A stretch of 12,282 bases of DNA from Mayfieldus sp038329895. Lineage in GTDB: Bacteria > Actinomycetota > Thermoleophilia > Solirubrobacterales > 70-9. The notes beneath the pieces were generated by a model. The model ran no database searches. It was not told the DNA's origin and worked only from the letters and a program-made list of their open reading frames with translations. Shown one piece after another: positions 1 to 7,314 of this stretch. Position 1 is the stretch's first letter; each line of letters opens with the position of its first letter. The translations under genes and the position numbers were made by a program. Location: positions 1 to 12,282 of the forward strand of contig JBBQNM010000067.1 of assembly GCA_038329895.1 (NCBI GenBank), in the 5' to 3' direction.

Positions 1-1
1 C

Positions 2-151
2 GGCCAGTCCCGAAGCCACTCGATGGTCGCCACCAAGCGCCGCTTCAACCCGAACCTCCAGAAGGTCCGGATCCAGGACGGCGGGCGCACGCGGCGGGTC
101 TACGTCTGCACCCGCTGCCTGAAGTCGAACAAGGTCACCAAGGCCGCATAG
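2..151 (+). CDS. rpmB: 50S ribosomal protein L28, 3' part (5' end outside window)
   Basis: Reading from base 2 gives a 49-residue C-terminal fragment ending at a TAG. It contains the L28 signatures SHS, TKRRFNPNLQKV and VYVCTRCLKS. L28 is a small protein of the large ribosomal subunit, usually about 60-80 residues, so the missing part is short. The CTRC pair matches the second half of the zinc-ribbon motif seen in cysteine-containing L28 proteins; the first pair would lie outside the window. The next gene starts 21 bases downstream. In Bacillus and many other Gram-positives rpmB also sits near the fatty acid kinase gene, although there an asp23-type gene lies between them; none is present here. 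Identification is confident; the start cannot be seen. Confidence 0.95.
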   Translation, partial: GQSRSHSMVATKRRFNPNLQKVRIQDGGRTRRVYVCTRCLKSNKVTKAA

Positions 152-160
152 GCGTAGATT
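152..160 (+). promoter_or_regulatory. Putative -10 element GCGTAGATT before fakA
   Basis: The hexamer TAGATT (155-160) fits the actinobacterial -10 pattern TANNNT and lies 12 bases before the ATG at 173. The same GCGTAGNYT core recurs before three other starts in this window. No convincing -35 is visible, and no Shine-Dalgarno sequence precedes the ATG, which would suit a very short leader. This is inference from sequence pattern only. Confidence 0.35.
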
Positions 161-172
161 CCCGGTCGCCCC

Positions 173-1804
173 ATGGCCGATCCCTCTCTAGAGAGATTCC
201 GCCGGGTGATGCGCGCCGCCTACGCGAACCTCGAAGCACGACGCGACGAGGTCAACGACCTCAACGTCTTCCCGGTCGCCGACGGCGACACCGGCGACAA
301 CATGGCGATGACGATGCGCGCCGTGATGGCCGAGCTCGACCATCTCGACGGCCAGATGGTCGACGAGGTCGGTCGCACCCAGCTCGTGCAGGCGCTGGCC
401 CGCGCCGCACTTATGGGGGCCCGGGGCAACTCTGGCGTGATCCTGAGCCAGATCGTCCGCGGTGCGGCCGAGGAGCTGGCCAGCCGACCCGGAGAGCTGG
501 TCGACCCGGTTCTGGTCGCCTCGGCCTTTGCCCGCGCCGCCGATGCAGCCTACGACTCGGTGCGCGAGCCCGCCGAGGGACCGATGCTGACCGTGTTCCG
601 CGAGATGGCCCACTCGATCGCCCGCCAGCTCGCCCACCTTGACGCCGAAAAGCAGCGGCTCGCCCCCGACGTCAGCGACGCCGAGCAGGACGCGCTGCTG
701 GCCGAGGTTCTGGAGCGCGCGATCGAGGATGGCCAGCAGGCGGTGGAGCGGACACCGGAGCAGCTCGAGGTGCTGCGCGAGTCCGGCGTCGTCGATGCCG
801 GCGGCTACGGCCTGGTCCTGATCCTGGCCGGGGTCGTCGCCGGATTGCGCGGCGACGACTCAGAGGCCCCCCCGATCGCCCATCACGAGCCCCCGCGTGT
901 CACCAGGCCCCACCACGAGGACAGCCGCTTCCGCTACTGCACCAACTTCATCGTCACGGGGTCGGACCTGGTCGGGCGCGGGTTCGTCCCCCGGCTCGAG
1001 GAGCTGGGCGACTCGGTACTCGTGGTTGGCGACGAGGCGACCCTGAAGGTGCACGTGCACACCGACGAGCCCGAGGCCGCTGTGGCGCTGTTCGAGGGGT
1101 CGGGCGGGGTGAGCCAGCTCGACGTCGGCGACATGCGCGAGCAGATCGCCGAGCGCCGCGAGCGCCTGCGCCTCGGCCGAACCGGGGTCGTAGCGGTGAT
1201 CGCCGGCGAGGGCATGCGCGCCCTGTTCGAAGATCTCGGCGCCCACGTCGTCGACGGCGGTGAGACGCTGAACCCATCCACCTACGAGCTGCTCGCCGGT
1301 ATCCACGAAGTGGTGGCCGAGGAGGTCCTGGTGCTGCCCAACTCCTCCAACGTCGTGATGGCCGCCGAGCGCGCTGCGGAGCTTTCCGAGAAGCCGACCC
1401 GTGTGGTTGGGTCAACCTCCCAGCAGGCGGGCCTGTTGGCCCTGGTCGAGGTGGACCCCGAAGCTCCTGCGGCCGAGAACGCCGATCGTCTCGACTCGGC
1501 CCTGGCGGAGATCCGAACCGGCGCTGTCGCGCCGGCGGCCCGCGACGACGCCCAGGGTCGCTTTCGACGCGGCGACGCGGTCGGGTTCGTCGGCGAGGAG
1601 GTAGTCGCCTGGGGCGGAGCGGGCTCGACCCTGGCGGCGACGATCGAGCGGCTCGGTGCCGATGCTGAGCTGGTCACGGTGATCGGAGGCCGCGACGCGC
1701 CGATCCCGCTGGTCGAGATCAGCGCCCACGCGCCGGCGGCGATCGAGTTGGAGGTCCAGGAGGGAGGGCAGCCGCACTACTGGTGGCTGCTCGCCGCGCA
1801 ATGA
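173..1804 (+). CDS. fakA: FakA-like fatty acid kinase (DhaL/DAK2 + DegV-like domains)
   Basis: A 543-residue protein, close to the roughly 550 residues of FakA/YloV. The N-terminal DhaL (DAK2) kinase domain carries the nucleotide/Mg-binding segment PVADGDTGDNM (residues 34-44) and ARGNSGVILSQ (83-93), with VVDAGGYGL near residue 210. The middle region has Cys256 in RYCTNF and His294/His296 in HVHTDEP, resembling the Cys-His-His zinc site described for the FakA middle domain. The last third resembles the DegV-like part of FakA. FakA phosphorylates fatty acids held by a FakB protein, feeding acyl-phosphate to phospholipid synthesis; no fakB lies in the window, but PlsX and ACP genes are 8-9 kb downstream. 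The start is ATG without an obvious ribosome binding site, behind a TAGATT element. A dihydroxyacetone-kinase-like role is less likely given the domain order. Confidence 0.88.
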   Translation: MADPSLERFRRVMRAAYANLEARRDEVNDLNVFPVADGDTGDNMAMTMRAVMAELDHLDGQMVDEVGRTQLVQALARAALMGARGNSGVILSQIVRGAAEELASRPGELVDPVLVASAFARAADAAYDSVREPAEGPMLTVFREMAHSIARQLAHLDAEKQRLAPDVSDAEQDALLAEVLERAIEDGQQAVERTPEQLEVLRESGVVDAGGYGLVLILAGVVAGLRGDDSEAPPIAHHEPPRVTRPHHEDSRFRYCTNFIVTGSDLVGRGFVPRLEELGDSVLVVGDEATLKVHVHTDEPEAAVALFEGSGGVSQLDVGDMREQIAERRERLRLGRTGVVAVIAGEGMRALFEDLGAHVVDGGETLNPSTYELLAGIHEVVAEEVLVLPNSSNVVMAAERAAELSEKPTRVVGSTSQQAGLLALVEVDPEAPAAENADRLDSALAEIRTGAVAPAARDDAQGRFRRGDAVGFVGEEVVAWGGAGSTLAATIERLGADAELVTVIGGRDAPIPLVEISAHAPAAIELEVQEGGQPHYWWLLAAQ

Positions 1805-1805
1805 G

Positions 1806-2582
1806 ATGAGCGAGGGCGACGACTCACCCCTCCTCTGGCAACTGCGCTTCTCGCATTTCAACGAGAAGGCCCGCTGGGCGCTCGACTACAAGCGCATTCC
1901 TCACCGCCGCCGTTCCCTGGTGCCCGGGCGGCACGTTGGGCGCTCGAGACGGCTGGGTGGCACCGGCACGACGCCGCTACTCGAGCTCGATGGGGAGGTA
2001 ATTGGGGATACGACGCAGATCGTCGCCGAGCTGGAGCAGCGGCAGCCGGATCCTCCGCTCTACCCCGATACGGAGATCGAGCGCAAGGCGGTGCTGGAGT
2101 TGGAGGAGCACTTCGACGAGGAGCTGGGGCCGGGGGTCCGCACCGCCATCTTTCACGCCATCCTGCCGTACCGGCGAGTCGCTGTTCCGCTCACTTCGCA
2201 AGGTCTCGGAACGGGGGTTCGGATCTTCTTCAACGCTGGCTATCCGGCGATCCGGCGAGCCGTGAGGAAGGCGATGGATGCCGATGACGAGGGTGCGCGG
2301 CGTGGACGGGAGACAACGGTGCGGGCGCTGGACTTCATCGAGGAGGAGCTTGGGGGACGCGAGTACCTGGTCGGCGACCGCTTCAGCGTCGCCGACCTCG
2401 CCGCAGCCGCGCTTCTGTGCCCGCTGGTTGCGCCGCCGGAGTTCGCCTACGAGTGGCCTCCGGCCTGGCCCGAGGAGTGGGAGCAGTTCCGCCGCTCCCT
2501 TGCCGACCGGCGTGGCTACCGCTGGGTGCAGGAGATGTTCTCGCGCCACCGCGGTGTCTCGGCGGCGGTCAGCGACGACTGA
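1806..2582 (+). CDS. Glutathione S-transferase-fold protein (paralogue 1)
   Basis: A 258-residue protein starting one base after the fakA stop, so probably translated from the same message. The N-terminal thioredoxin-like domain opens with FSHFNEKARWALDY (15-28), has the cis-proline of the GST fold in TTPLLEL (Pro57), and the conserved acidic-hydroxyl pair DTT (68-70), which normally contacts the gamma-glutamyl group of glutathione. The C-terminal helical domain carries the GST capping motif VGDRFSVADL (189-198). The likely catalytic region has Ser16 rather than a cysteine. The substrate is unknown, and because many actinobacteria use mycothiol the thiol cofactor is uncertain. It is closely similar to the next gene, a tandem duplication. 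The fold is confident; enzymatic function is not. Confidence 0.82.
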   Translation: MSEGDDSPLLWQLRFSHFNEKARWALDYKRIPHRRRSLVPGRHVGRSRRLGGTGTTPLLELDGEVIGDTTQIVAELEQRQPDPPLYPDTEIERKAVLELEEHFDEELGPGVRTAIFHAILPYRRVAVPLTSQGLGTGVRIFFNAGYPAIRRAVRKAMDADDEGARRGRETTVRALDFIEEELGGREYLVGDRFSVADLAAAALLCPLVAPPEFAYEWPPAWPEEWEQFRRSLADRRGYRWVQEMFSRHRGVSAAVSDD

Positions 2583-2590
2583 CATGCCCG

Positions 2591-2599
2591 GCGTAGACT
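2591..2599 (+). promoter_or_regulatory. Putative -10 element GCGTAGACT before the second GST gene
   Basis: TAGACT (2594-2599) fits TANNNT and ends 9 bases before the TTG start at 2609, a spacing that would give a leaderless or nearly leaderless message. It shares the GCGTAGNYT core found at 152, 3921 and 7401. It suggests the second GST gene can be transcribed independently of fakA and the first GST gene. No -35 is evident. Confidence 0.35.
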
Positions 2600-2608
2600 C
2601 GCCGCACA

Positions 2609-3409
2609 TTGAGCGCGGCACCGGAAGATGAGCCTGGACAGCGACGGCCCCCGGTCCTCTGGCAGTACACGTTCTCGAACTTCAATGAGAAGGCGCGCTG
2701 GGCTCTCGACTACAAGGGGATCCCGCACGTGCGCAACTCGCTCTTCCCGGGCGGTCAGCGCGCGCTGCGCTTCTCCCGGACCGGGACGGTTCCGGTCCTC
2801 GACCTCGGCGCGGAGCGGGTCGTTGACTCGACCGCGATCATCGCGGCGCTCGAGCGCCAATGGCCGGACCCGCCGCTCTACCCGGCGGACGAGATGGAGC
2901 GCGAGCGAGCGCTCGAGCTAGAGGACTTCTTCGATGAGCATGCTGGCCACGAAATGCGGCGGGCGGGCTTTTGGGAGATGCGGGACGACCCCGGCACTGT
3001 GAGCGCTTTGCTCGCCACCGGGCAGGGGAAGTGGGCACGCCCTGTGATACGCACCATGCTGCCGGTCGCAATGGCTTGGGCGCGGCGCCGCTACAAGATT
3101 TATGAGGCGGATGCGGAGGAGGCGCGGGTGGAGGTGGCCGCCGCGCTCGATCGGATCGAGGCCGAGCTGCAACCCAGCGGCTATCTGGTCGGTGGCTCGT
3201 TCAGCGTTGCCGATCTGACCGCCGCCGCCCTGCTGTATCCGCTTGTGAACCCGCCGGAATACCAGTATCGGCTTCCCCAACCGCCAGACCGCTTGCAGAG
3301 CTGGATGGACTCCTTTGCCGGGCACTCCGCCGTCGCTTGGATCGGCGAGATGTGGCGGCGGCATCGAGGCAGGTCGGCTGAGGTCGGGGCCGCTCTTGCA
3401 GCGCAGTAG
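2609..3409 (+). CDS. Glutathione S-transferase-fold protein (paralogue 2)
   Basis: A 266-residue paralogue of the preceding gene. It repeats FSNFNEKARWALDYKGIPH (22-40), the cis-proline segment TVPVLDL (Pro62), DST (73-75) and, near the C terminus, VGGSFSVADLTAAALLYPLV. The start must be the TTG at 2609: the same frame has a TAG at 2594-2596, there is no ATG or GTG between that stop and the first conserved residues, and the ATG at 2628 is out of frame. The gap to the upstream gene is 26 bases. The central helical region differs most from paralogue 1, consistent with divergent substrate preference. It converges with the DUF427 gene. GST fold is well supported; substrate and thiol cofactor are unknown. 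Confidence 0.8.
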   Translation: MSAAPEDEPGQRRPPVLWQYTFSNFNEKARWALDYKGIPHVRNSLFPGGQRALRFSRTGTVPVLDLGAERVVDSTAIIAALERQWPDPPLYPADEMERERALELEDFFDEHAGHEMRRAGFWEMRDDPGTVSALLATGQGKWARPVIRTMLPVAMAWARRRYKIYEADAEEARVEVAAALDRIEAELQPSGYLVGGSFSVADLTAAALLYPLVNPPEYQYRLPQPPDRLQSWMDSFAGHSAVAWIGEMWRRHRGRSAEVGAALAAQ

Positions 3410-3419
3410 CCGGCGCTAC
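3406..3419. terminator. Small inverted repeat spanning two convergent stop codons
   Basis: GTAGC (3406-3410) and GCTAC (3415-3419) are perfect inverted arms around the four bases CGGC. The TAG of the GST gene (3407-3409) lies in one arm and the complement of the DUF427 stop (3416-3418) in the other. The position between convergent genes suits a bidirectional transcription barrier. However, the stem is only 5 bp and no T-run follows on either strand, so terminator activity is uncertain. Confidence 0.3.
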
Positions 3420-3910
3420 CAGCCCTCGGTCCCCGGCTCGCCCTTGTGCGGTCCGACGATCTCGTCGGTGATCCAGCCGCCATAGAAGTCGCCGGCCTGC
3501 GGGCGCACCCGTTCGTCGTCGAGGTAGCACTCGACGCGCCCCGGGTAGAAGGCGATGTGGTCGCGCAGCTCGGGGTATGCGTCCTTGGGCTCGGTGTAGG
3601 TCCAGGCCGCCCGCTCCGCGCGGTCGTCCTCGTGGACCACGTCGAAGTAGGAGGCCTTCCCCTTCCACTCGCACACCGTGTGGCCCTCGGTCGGCTCCAG
3701 CAGCTCGGCTCGTACGTCCTCGGGAGGGAGGTAGATGGTCGGCGGGCTGGCGGTCTCCAGCACCCGCAGGGCGCGGTCGGACTCGGCGACTGTGCGGCCG
3801 GCATGGGTGACCCTGACCCGGCGCTCGCACGAAACGACGGCCGGAGGGCGTGGGTAGTCCCACACCGACTCGGTCGCGAGCCCGTTGGCGGCGGTGCGCG
3901 AGTTGGCCAT
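3416..3910 (-). CDS. DUF427 family protein
   Basis: A 164-residue minus-strand protein with the full DUF427 pattern: ESVWDYPRPP near residues 14-23, YLPPEDV, CEWKGKASYFDVV near 79-91, AWTYTEP, FYPGRVECYLDDERV near 119-133, and a C terminus with GGWITDEIVGP and KGEPGTEGW. DUF427 proteins are small beta-rich proteins of unknown biochemical function, common in actinobacteria and other aerobes. The length is typical for the versions with an N-terminal extension. It converges with the GST gene, with 6 bases between stops, and diverges from recG. A putative minus-strand -10 hexamer TACGCT (3925-3920) lies 9 bases ahead of the ATG. Family assignment is confident; function is not known. Confidence 0.85.
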   Translation of the reverse strand: MANSRTAANGLATESVWDYPRPPAVVSCERRVRVTHAGRTVAESDRALRVLETASPPTIYLPPEDVRAELLEPTEGHTVCEWKGKASYFDVVHEDDRAERAAWTYTEPKDAYPELRDHIAFYPGRVECYLDDERVRPQAGDFYGGWITDEIVGPHKGEPGTEGW

Positions 3911-3919
3911 CGTCGCCCA

Positions 3920-3929
3920 AGCGTAGCCT
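3920..3929. promoter_or_regulatory. Putative overlapping divergent -10 elements (DUF427 / recG)
   Basis: On the plus strand TAGCCT (3924-3929, within GCGTAGCCT) fits TANNNT and ends 7 bases before a GTG at 3937. On the minus strand TACGCT (3925 to 3920) also fits and ends 9 bases before the DUF427 ATG. The two hexamers share two base pairs. Divergent promoters with overlapping, partly symmetric -10 elements are known in bacteria; here the assignment is inferred from pattern and spacing. Confidence 0.4.
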
Positions 3930-3936
3930 TCGCCCT

Positions 3937-3999
3937 GTGAGTGCGAGGCTCTTCAAGAGAGCTTGGCCTTGGGCCGAGCGCGAACCTACTGTGCGATGA
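3937..3999 (+). CDS. Possible 20-codon leader ORF upstream of recG
   Basis: A GTG at 3937 opens a 20-codon frame (start VSARLFKRAW, ending EPTVR) whose TGA at 3997-3999 overlaps the recG ATG at 3996 in the ATGA arrangement used elsewhere in this window. The putative -10 TAGCCT ends 7 bases before the GTG, so the message could be leaderless and start on this codon, with ribosomes then coupled into recG. The frame contains two tryptophans three codons apart. Short leaderless ORFs are common in actinobacterial transcriptomes, but 20 open codons can occur by chance, so this stays tentative. Confidence 0.28.
   Translation: MSARLFKRAWPWAEREPTVR
3961..3979 (+). promoter_or_regulatory. Hairpin upstream of recG
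   Basis: GCTTGGCC (3961-3968) pairs with GGCCGAGC (3972-3979) around the loop TTG; there are eight pairs, one of them G-U. A weaker stem, GCTCT (3948-3952) with AGAGC (3958-3962), shares bases 3961-3962 and would exclude it. The stem ends 16 bases before the recG ATG and lies inside the possible leader ORF. It could influence recG translation, or simply reflect GC-rich DNA. Confidence 0.25.
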
Positions 4000-6269
4000 G
4001 CGAGTCAGCGGCCCCGGCCGCCACTGAGCCATGCGGCGAGACGAAGGCCCCCGCCGCAGAGGAGCCGCCGCGGGCGTTCGGCAGCGGCGAGGCGACGAGC
4101 CGCGAGCAGTTGCTCGCAGCGCCGCTGCGATGGCCGCGCCCCGCCAGCCTGGCGGCATCGCTGCAGACCCTGGCCGGAATTGGGCCCAAGCTCTCAGTTG
4201 CCGCTGGCGAGGCCGGGGTCGAGACGCTCGGTGACCTCCTGCTGCGGGTGCCGCACGGCTACCGCGACCGTACTGAGCTGCGCCAGCTCGACGATCTGAA
4301 GATCGGCGAGGAAGCGACGGTGCAGGTGGAGGTGCGCAGCGCCCGCCTGCGGCCGACCCGCCGCCGCGGGCTGACGATCGTCGAGGCGAAGGTGGCCGAC
4401 GACTCCGCGACGCTGAGCGCGACCTGGTTCAACCAGGCCTGGCTGGCCGAGAAGCTGACACCGGGGACGCCCCTGCTGCTGCACGGCCAGCTCGACCGCC
4501 GCGGCTTTCGGGTCGCCGAGTACGAGTTGCTCGATGCCGGCCAGGATGGCTCGGTCGATTCGGAGGAGCGCCTGCTTCGCGGCGCGGCGCCTGGTCGGCG
4601 CCCGCCGCCCGGTCTTCACACCACCGGGCTGGTCGCGGTCCATCCGGCGACCGAGAAGCTGCGCGCGCAGCGGCTCCGCGAGTGGGTCTGGCAGGCCGCC
4701 GGGCTGGCAGGCGACGCGATCGAGCCGCTGCCGGCCGAGCTTCGGGCGCGACGTGAGCTGGCCGGCGTCGCCGACGCGCTGGTCGCCGTGCACTTTCCAG
4801 CCGACGCCGAGCAGGTCGAGGCAGCCCGCAGGCGGCTTTGCTTCGAGGAGCTGATGCTCTACCAGGCCGCGTTGGCGACCCGGCGCCGGCAGCGCCGCAG
4901 CGTCCGACGCGGCCCGGAGCTTGGCAAGCCGGGCGAGCTGGCCACGAGCTGGATCGAGTCGCTGCCCTTCGATCTGACCGCCGATCAGCGACGGGCGCTG
5001 GAGGAGATAGACGTCGACCTCGACTCCGGCGAGCCGATGCAGCGCCTGCTGATGGGCGAGGTGGGCTCGGGCAAGACCGTGGTCGCCGTCTACGCCATGC
5101 TGCGCGCGCTGGAGGCCGGCTACCAGGGGGCATTGATGGCGCCGACCGAGACCCTGGCTGAGCAGCACGCGGCGACTCTCGACCGCCTGCTCGCCGGCCG
5201 GGCGCTGCCCTTTGCGCTGATCACCGGCGCAACCGGCGCCGCCAGGCGCCGCGAGGCACTGGGCCGGCTCGCGTCGGGAGAGCTTGGGCTCGTGGTCGGC
5301 ACCCATGCGTTGATCGAGCCGGATGTCGAGTTCGCCCGCCTCGGCGTCTGCGTGGTCGACGAGCAGCATCGCTTCGGGGTCCGCCAGCGGGCGGCGCTCG
5401 ATGCCAAGGGGCCGAACGGCGCCGCTCCCCACACGCTGCACATGACCGCCACGCCGATTCCCCGGACCCTTTCGCTGACCGCCTACGGTGACCTCGACTC
5501 GACCGTGCTGCGGGAGCTTCCCGCCGGCCGCCGGCCGGTGCAGACCTGGTGGGTGGAGGAGGAAAAGCGGGCCGGCGCGTACGAGTTCATCCGCGAGCGC
5601 CTGGGTGAGGGCCGCCAGGCCTTCGTCGTCTGCCCGCTGGTCTCAGAGTCGGAGAAGCTTCAGGCCCGTGCCGCTGGCGAGGAGGCAAAGCGCCTGGCGG
5701 CGGGCGAATTCGAGGCGTTCGAGGTCGACCTCCTGCACGGCCAGATGCCGTCGGCCCGCAAGGCCGAGGCGATGCAGCGCTTCGTGGGTGGCGGAACCGA
5801 CGTGCTGGTGGCGACCAGCGTGATCGAGGTGGGCATCGACGTCCCCAACGCAACCGTGATGCTGGTCGAGGGAGCGGAGCGCTATGGCGTCTCGCAGCTT
5901 CACCAGCTGCGCGGCAGGGTCGGGAGGGGCGAGCACGAGTCGTTCTGCATCCTGTTCGCCGATCAGGCCGGCGAGCTGGCGCGGAGCCGGCTCGAGGCGG
6001 TGGCCGGTGAGCGCGATGGTTTCGCGCTCGCCGAGGTGGACCTTGCGCTGCGCGGCGAGGGCGAGATCCTCGGCACGCGCCAGCACGGATTGCCGCGCTT
6101 CAGCGTCGCCTCGCTTCCCGAGGACACGCCGGCGCTGCTCGCGGCCCGCCAGGAGGTCCTCGAGCTATTGCGCAGCCACGGATCGCTTGAGGCGCCGCAG
6201 CTGGGCCCGCTGATGGACGCGGCACGCGACCGCTTCGGCGACGAGGCGGTCGAGCCGATACCGCCATGA
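3996..6269 (+). CDS. recG: ATP-dependent DNA helicase RecG
   Basis: A 757-residue RecG, the superfamily 2 helicase that remodels stalled replication forks and branched DNA. The wedge/OB domain begins near LAGIGPKLS and YRDRTEL and is followed by the oligonucleotide-binding segment. Helicase motifs are in order: Walker A MGEVGSGKT (353-361, Lys360), DEQH box (455-458), TATPIPRTLSLT, SVIEVGIDVPNA, and motif VI QLRGRVGRG (637-645). The C-terminal translocation motif region GEILGTRQHGLP is present. The ATG at 3996 is preferred over an in-frame TTG 33 bases upstream; even so the protein has an Ala/Pro/Glu-rich N-terminal extension of about 45 residues, making it longer than the usual roughly 690-730. 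It is the first gene of recG-rsmD-coaD and overlaps rsmD by 4 bases. Confidence 0.96.
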   Translation: MSESAAPAATEPCGETKAPAAEEPPRAFGSGEATSREQLLAAPLRWPRPASLAASLQTLAGIGPKLSVAAGEAGVETLGDLLLRVPHGYRDRTELRQLDDLKIGEEATVQVEVRSARLRPTRRRGLTIVEAKVADDSATLSATWFNQAWLAEKLTPGTPLLLHGQLDRRGFRVAEYELLDAGQDGSVDSEERLLRGAAPGRRPPPGLHTTGLVAVHPATEKLRAQRLREWVWQAAGLAGDAIEPLPAELRARRELAGVADALVAVHFPADAEQVEAARRRLCFEELMLYQAALATRRRQRRSVRRGPELGKPGELATSWIESLPFDLTADQRRALEEIDVDLDSGEPMQRLLMGEVGSGKTVVAVYAMLRALEAGYQGALMAPTETLAEQHAATLDRLLAGRALPFALITGATGAARRREALGRLASGELGLVVGTHALIEPDVEFARLGVCVVDEQHRFGVRQRAALDAKGPNGAAPHTLHMTATPIPRTLSLTAYGDLDSTVLRELPAGRRPVQTWWVEEEKRAGAYEFIRERLGEGRQAFVVCPLVSESEKLQARAAGEEAKRLAAGEFEAFEVDLLHGQMPSARKAEAMQRFVGGGTDVLVATSVIEVGIDVPNATVMLVEGAERYGVSQLHQLRGRVGRGEHESFCILFADQAGELARSRLEAVAGERDGFALAEVDLALRGEGEILGTRQHGLPRFSVASLPEDTPALLAARQEVLELLRSHGSLEAPQLGPLMDAARDRFGDEAVEPIPP

Positions 6270-6820
6270 GAGTGGTCGCGGGCGAGCTCGGTGGAAGGCG
6301 ACTGGTGGCGCCACGTGGCTGGAGCGTGCGTCCCACCTCCGACCGCGTCCGCGAGGCGATCTTCTCGGCGCTCGGCGACATCGAGGGGGCGCGCGTCCTC
6401 GACCTCTACTGCGGCACCGGGGCGCTGGGGGTCGAGGCGATCTCGCGCGGCGCCGAGGCGGCGACACTCGTCGACCGGGACGTGCGCGCAGCTTTGGGCA
6501 ACGTCCGCAACCTGGGACTCAACGACCGCATCGACCTGGTCCGTGCCAATGTGGTCGACTGGCTCAAACCCCGAGCAACGAGGAACGAGGAACGCATTCC
6601 GAGCTTCGATCTCATCTTTCTGGATCCCCCTTATAAACTCGCCGACCGCCTTGGGCCCGAACTCGACCCACACCTGCCCGGTCATCTCGCAGAGGGAGGA
6701 CGCGTGATCGCCGAGTGCGCCGCGCGACGGCCTCTGGAGTTGTCGCTGCCGCTGCTCCGCGAGCGGCGCTACGGCGGCACGCTGGTCACTTTCCATGGTG
6801 CCCCGGAGGAGCAGCGATGA
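6266..6820 (+). CDS. rsmD: 16S rRNA (guanine966-N2)-methyltransferase RsmD
   Basis: A 184-residue class I SAM methyltransferase that matches RsmD in length and motifs: RVVAGELGGRRL at the N terminus, RPTSDRVREAIF (22-33), the SAM-binding motif DLYCGTGALG (46-55) and the catalytic DPPY (120-123) typical of N-methylation of bases. RsmD methylates G966 (E. coli numbering) of 16S rRNA during small-subunit assembly. Its ATG overlaps the recG TGA (ATGA), and its own TGA overlaps the coaD ATG, so the three genes are likely translated together. The rsmD-coaD pairing is widespread in bacteria. One short oddity is a 7-bp tandem repeat (6577-6594) encoding part of ATRNEER just before the DPPY strand. 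Confidence 0.94.
   Translation: MRVVAGELGGRRLVAPRGWSVRPTSDRVREAIFSALGDIEGARVLDLYCGTGALGVEAISRGAEAATLVDRDVRAALGNVRNLGLNDRIDLVRANVVDWLKPRATRNEERIPSFDLIFLDPPYKLADRLGPELDPHLPGHLAEGGRVIAECAARRPLELSLPLLRERRYGGTLVTFHGAPEEQR
6577..6594 (+). repeat. Short tandem repeat inside rsmD, unit AACGAGG
   Basis: AACGAGG at 6577-6583 is followed directly by AACGAGG (6584-6590) and AACG (6591-6594), about 2.6 copies. It encodes the RNEER part of a surface loop between two core strands, and its base use is less GC-rich than the surrounding codons. It keeps the frame. This may be a local slippage product or a remnant of a dispersed repeat. Confidence 0.6.
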
Positions 6821-7314
6821 GCGACGGGCGCACGGTCATCTGCCCGGGCAGCTATGACCCGGTCACCAACGGCCACCTCGACATCATCAGCCGGGCCGCC
6901 AGCGTGTTCGACCGCGTGATCGTCGGCGTGGTCAACAACCCGGTTCGCAAGCCGGGAACACTGTTCAACGCCGAGGAGCGGCGCGACTTCATCGAGGAGG
7001 CAACCGCCGACCTCGAGAACGTCGAGGCCGAGGTGTTTGCGGAGCTGGTGGTCGAGTTCGCGCGCCAGAAGGGGGCCAGCGCCGTGGTCAAGGGCTTGCG
7101 GGCGATCTCGGACTTCGAGTACGAGTTCGAGATGGCGCAGCTCAACCGTCTGCTGGCCGCCGAGATCGAGAGCATCTACATAATCGCCTCGCCGAGCTAC
7201 AGCTTCCTGTCCTCGACCGGGGTGAAGGAGATGGCCACATTCGGCGGCGACGTCTCCGAGCTTGTCCCGCCGTCAGTTGCCGCCGCCCTCGCCAAGCGGC
7301 TCGGGAAAACCTGA
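6817..7314 (+). CDS. coaD: Phosphopantetheine adenylyltransferase CoaD
   Basis: A 165-residue protein, the usual CoaD length. It transfers AMP from ATP to 4'-phosphopantetheine, the penultimate step of coenzyme A synthesis. The nucleotidyltransferase motif TNGH (17-20) follows CPGSYDPV, and KGLRAISDFEYEFEMAQLNR and the C-terminal SSTGVKE (132-138) are diagnostic. The ATG at 6817 is chosen over upstream in-frame starts because it gives the family length, overlaps the rsmD stop (ATGA) and has GGAGGA (6805-6810) six bases upstream. It is the last gene of the recG-rsmD-coaD unit. Its product is needed for the phosphopantetheine arm of the acyl carrier protein encoded further right. Confidence 0.97.
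   Translation: MSDGRTVICPGSYDPVTNGHLDIISRAASVFDRVIVGVVNNPVRKPGTLFNAEERRDFIEEATADLENVEAEVFAELVVEFARQKGASAVVKGLRAISDFEYEFEMAQLNRLLAAEIESIYIIASPSYSFLSSTGVKEMATFGGDVSELVPPSVAAALAKRLGKT

Noticed and set aside
3181..4158. 325-codon minus-strand frame covering DUF427 and its surroundings
   Set aside because: Out of frame with DUF427, which has full family motifs; the composition is that of a shadow frame.
4194..5441. Long minus-strand open frame (415 codons) opposite recG
   Set aside because: It is a shadow of the GC-rich recG frame, with no recognisable domain, and RecG motifs run through the whole opposite strand.
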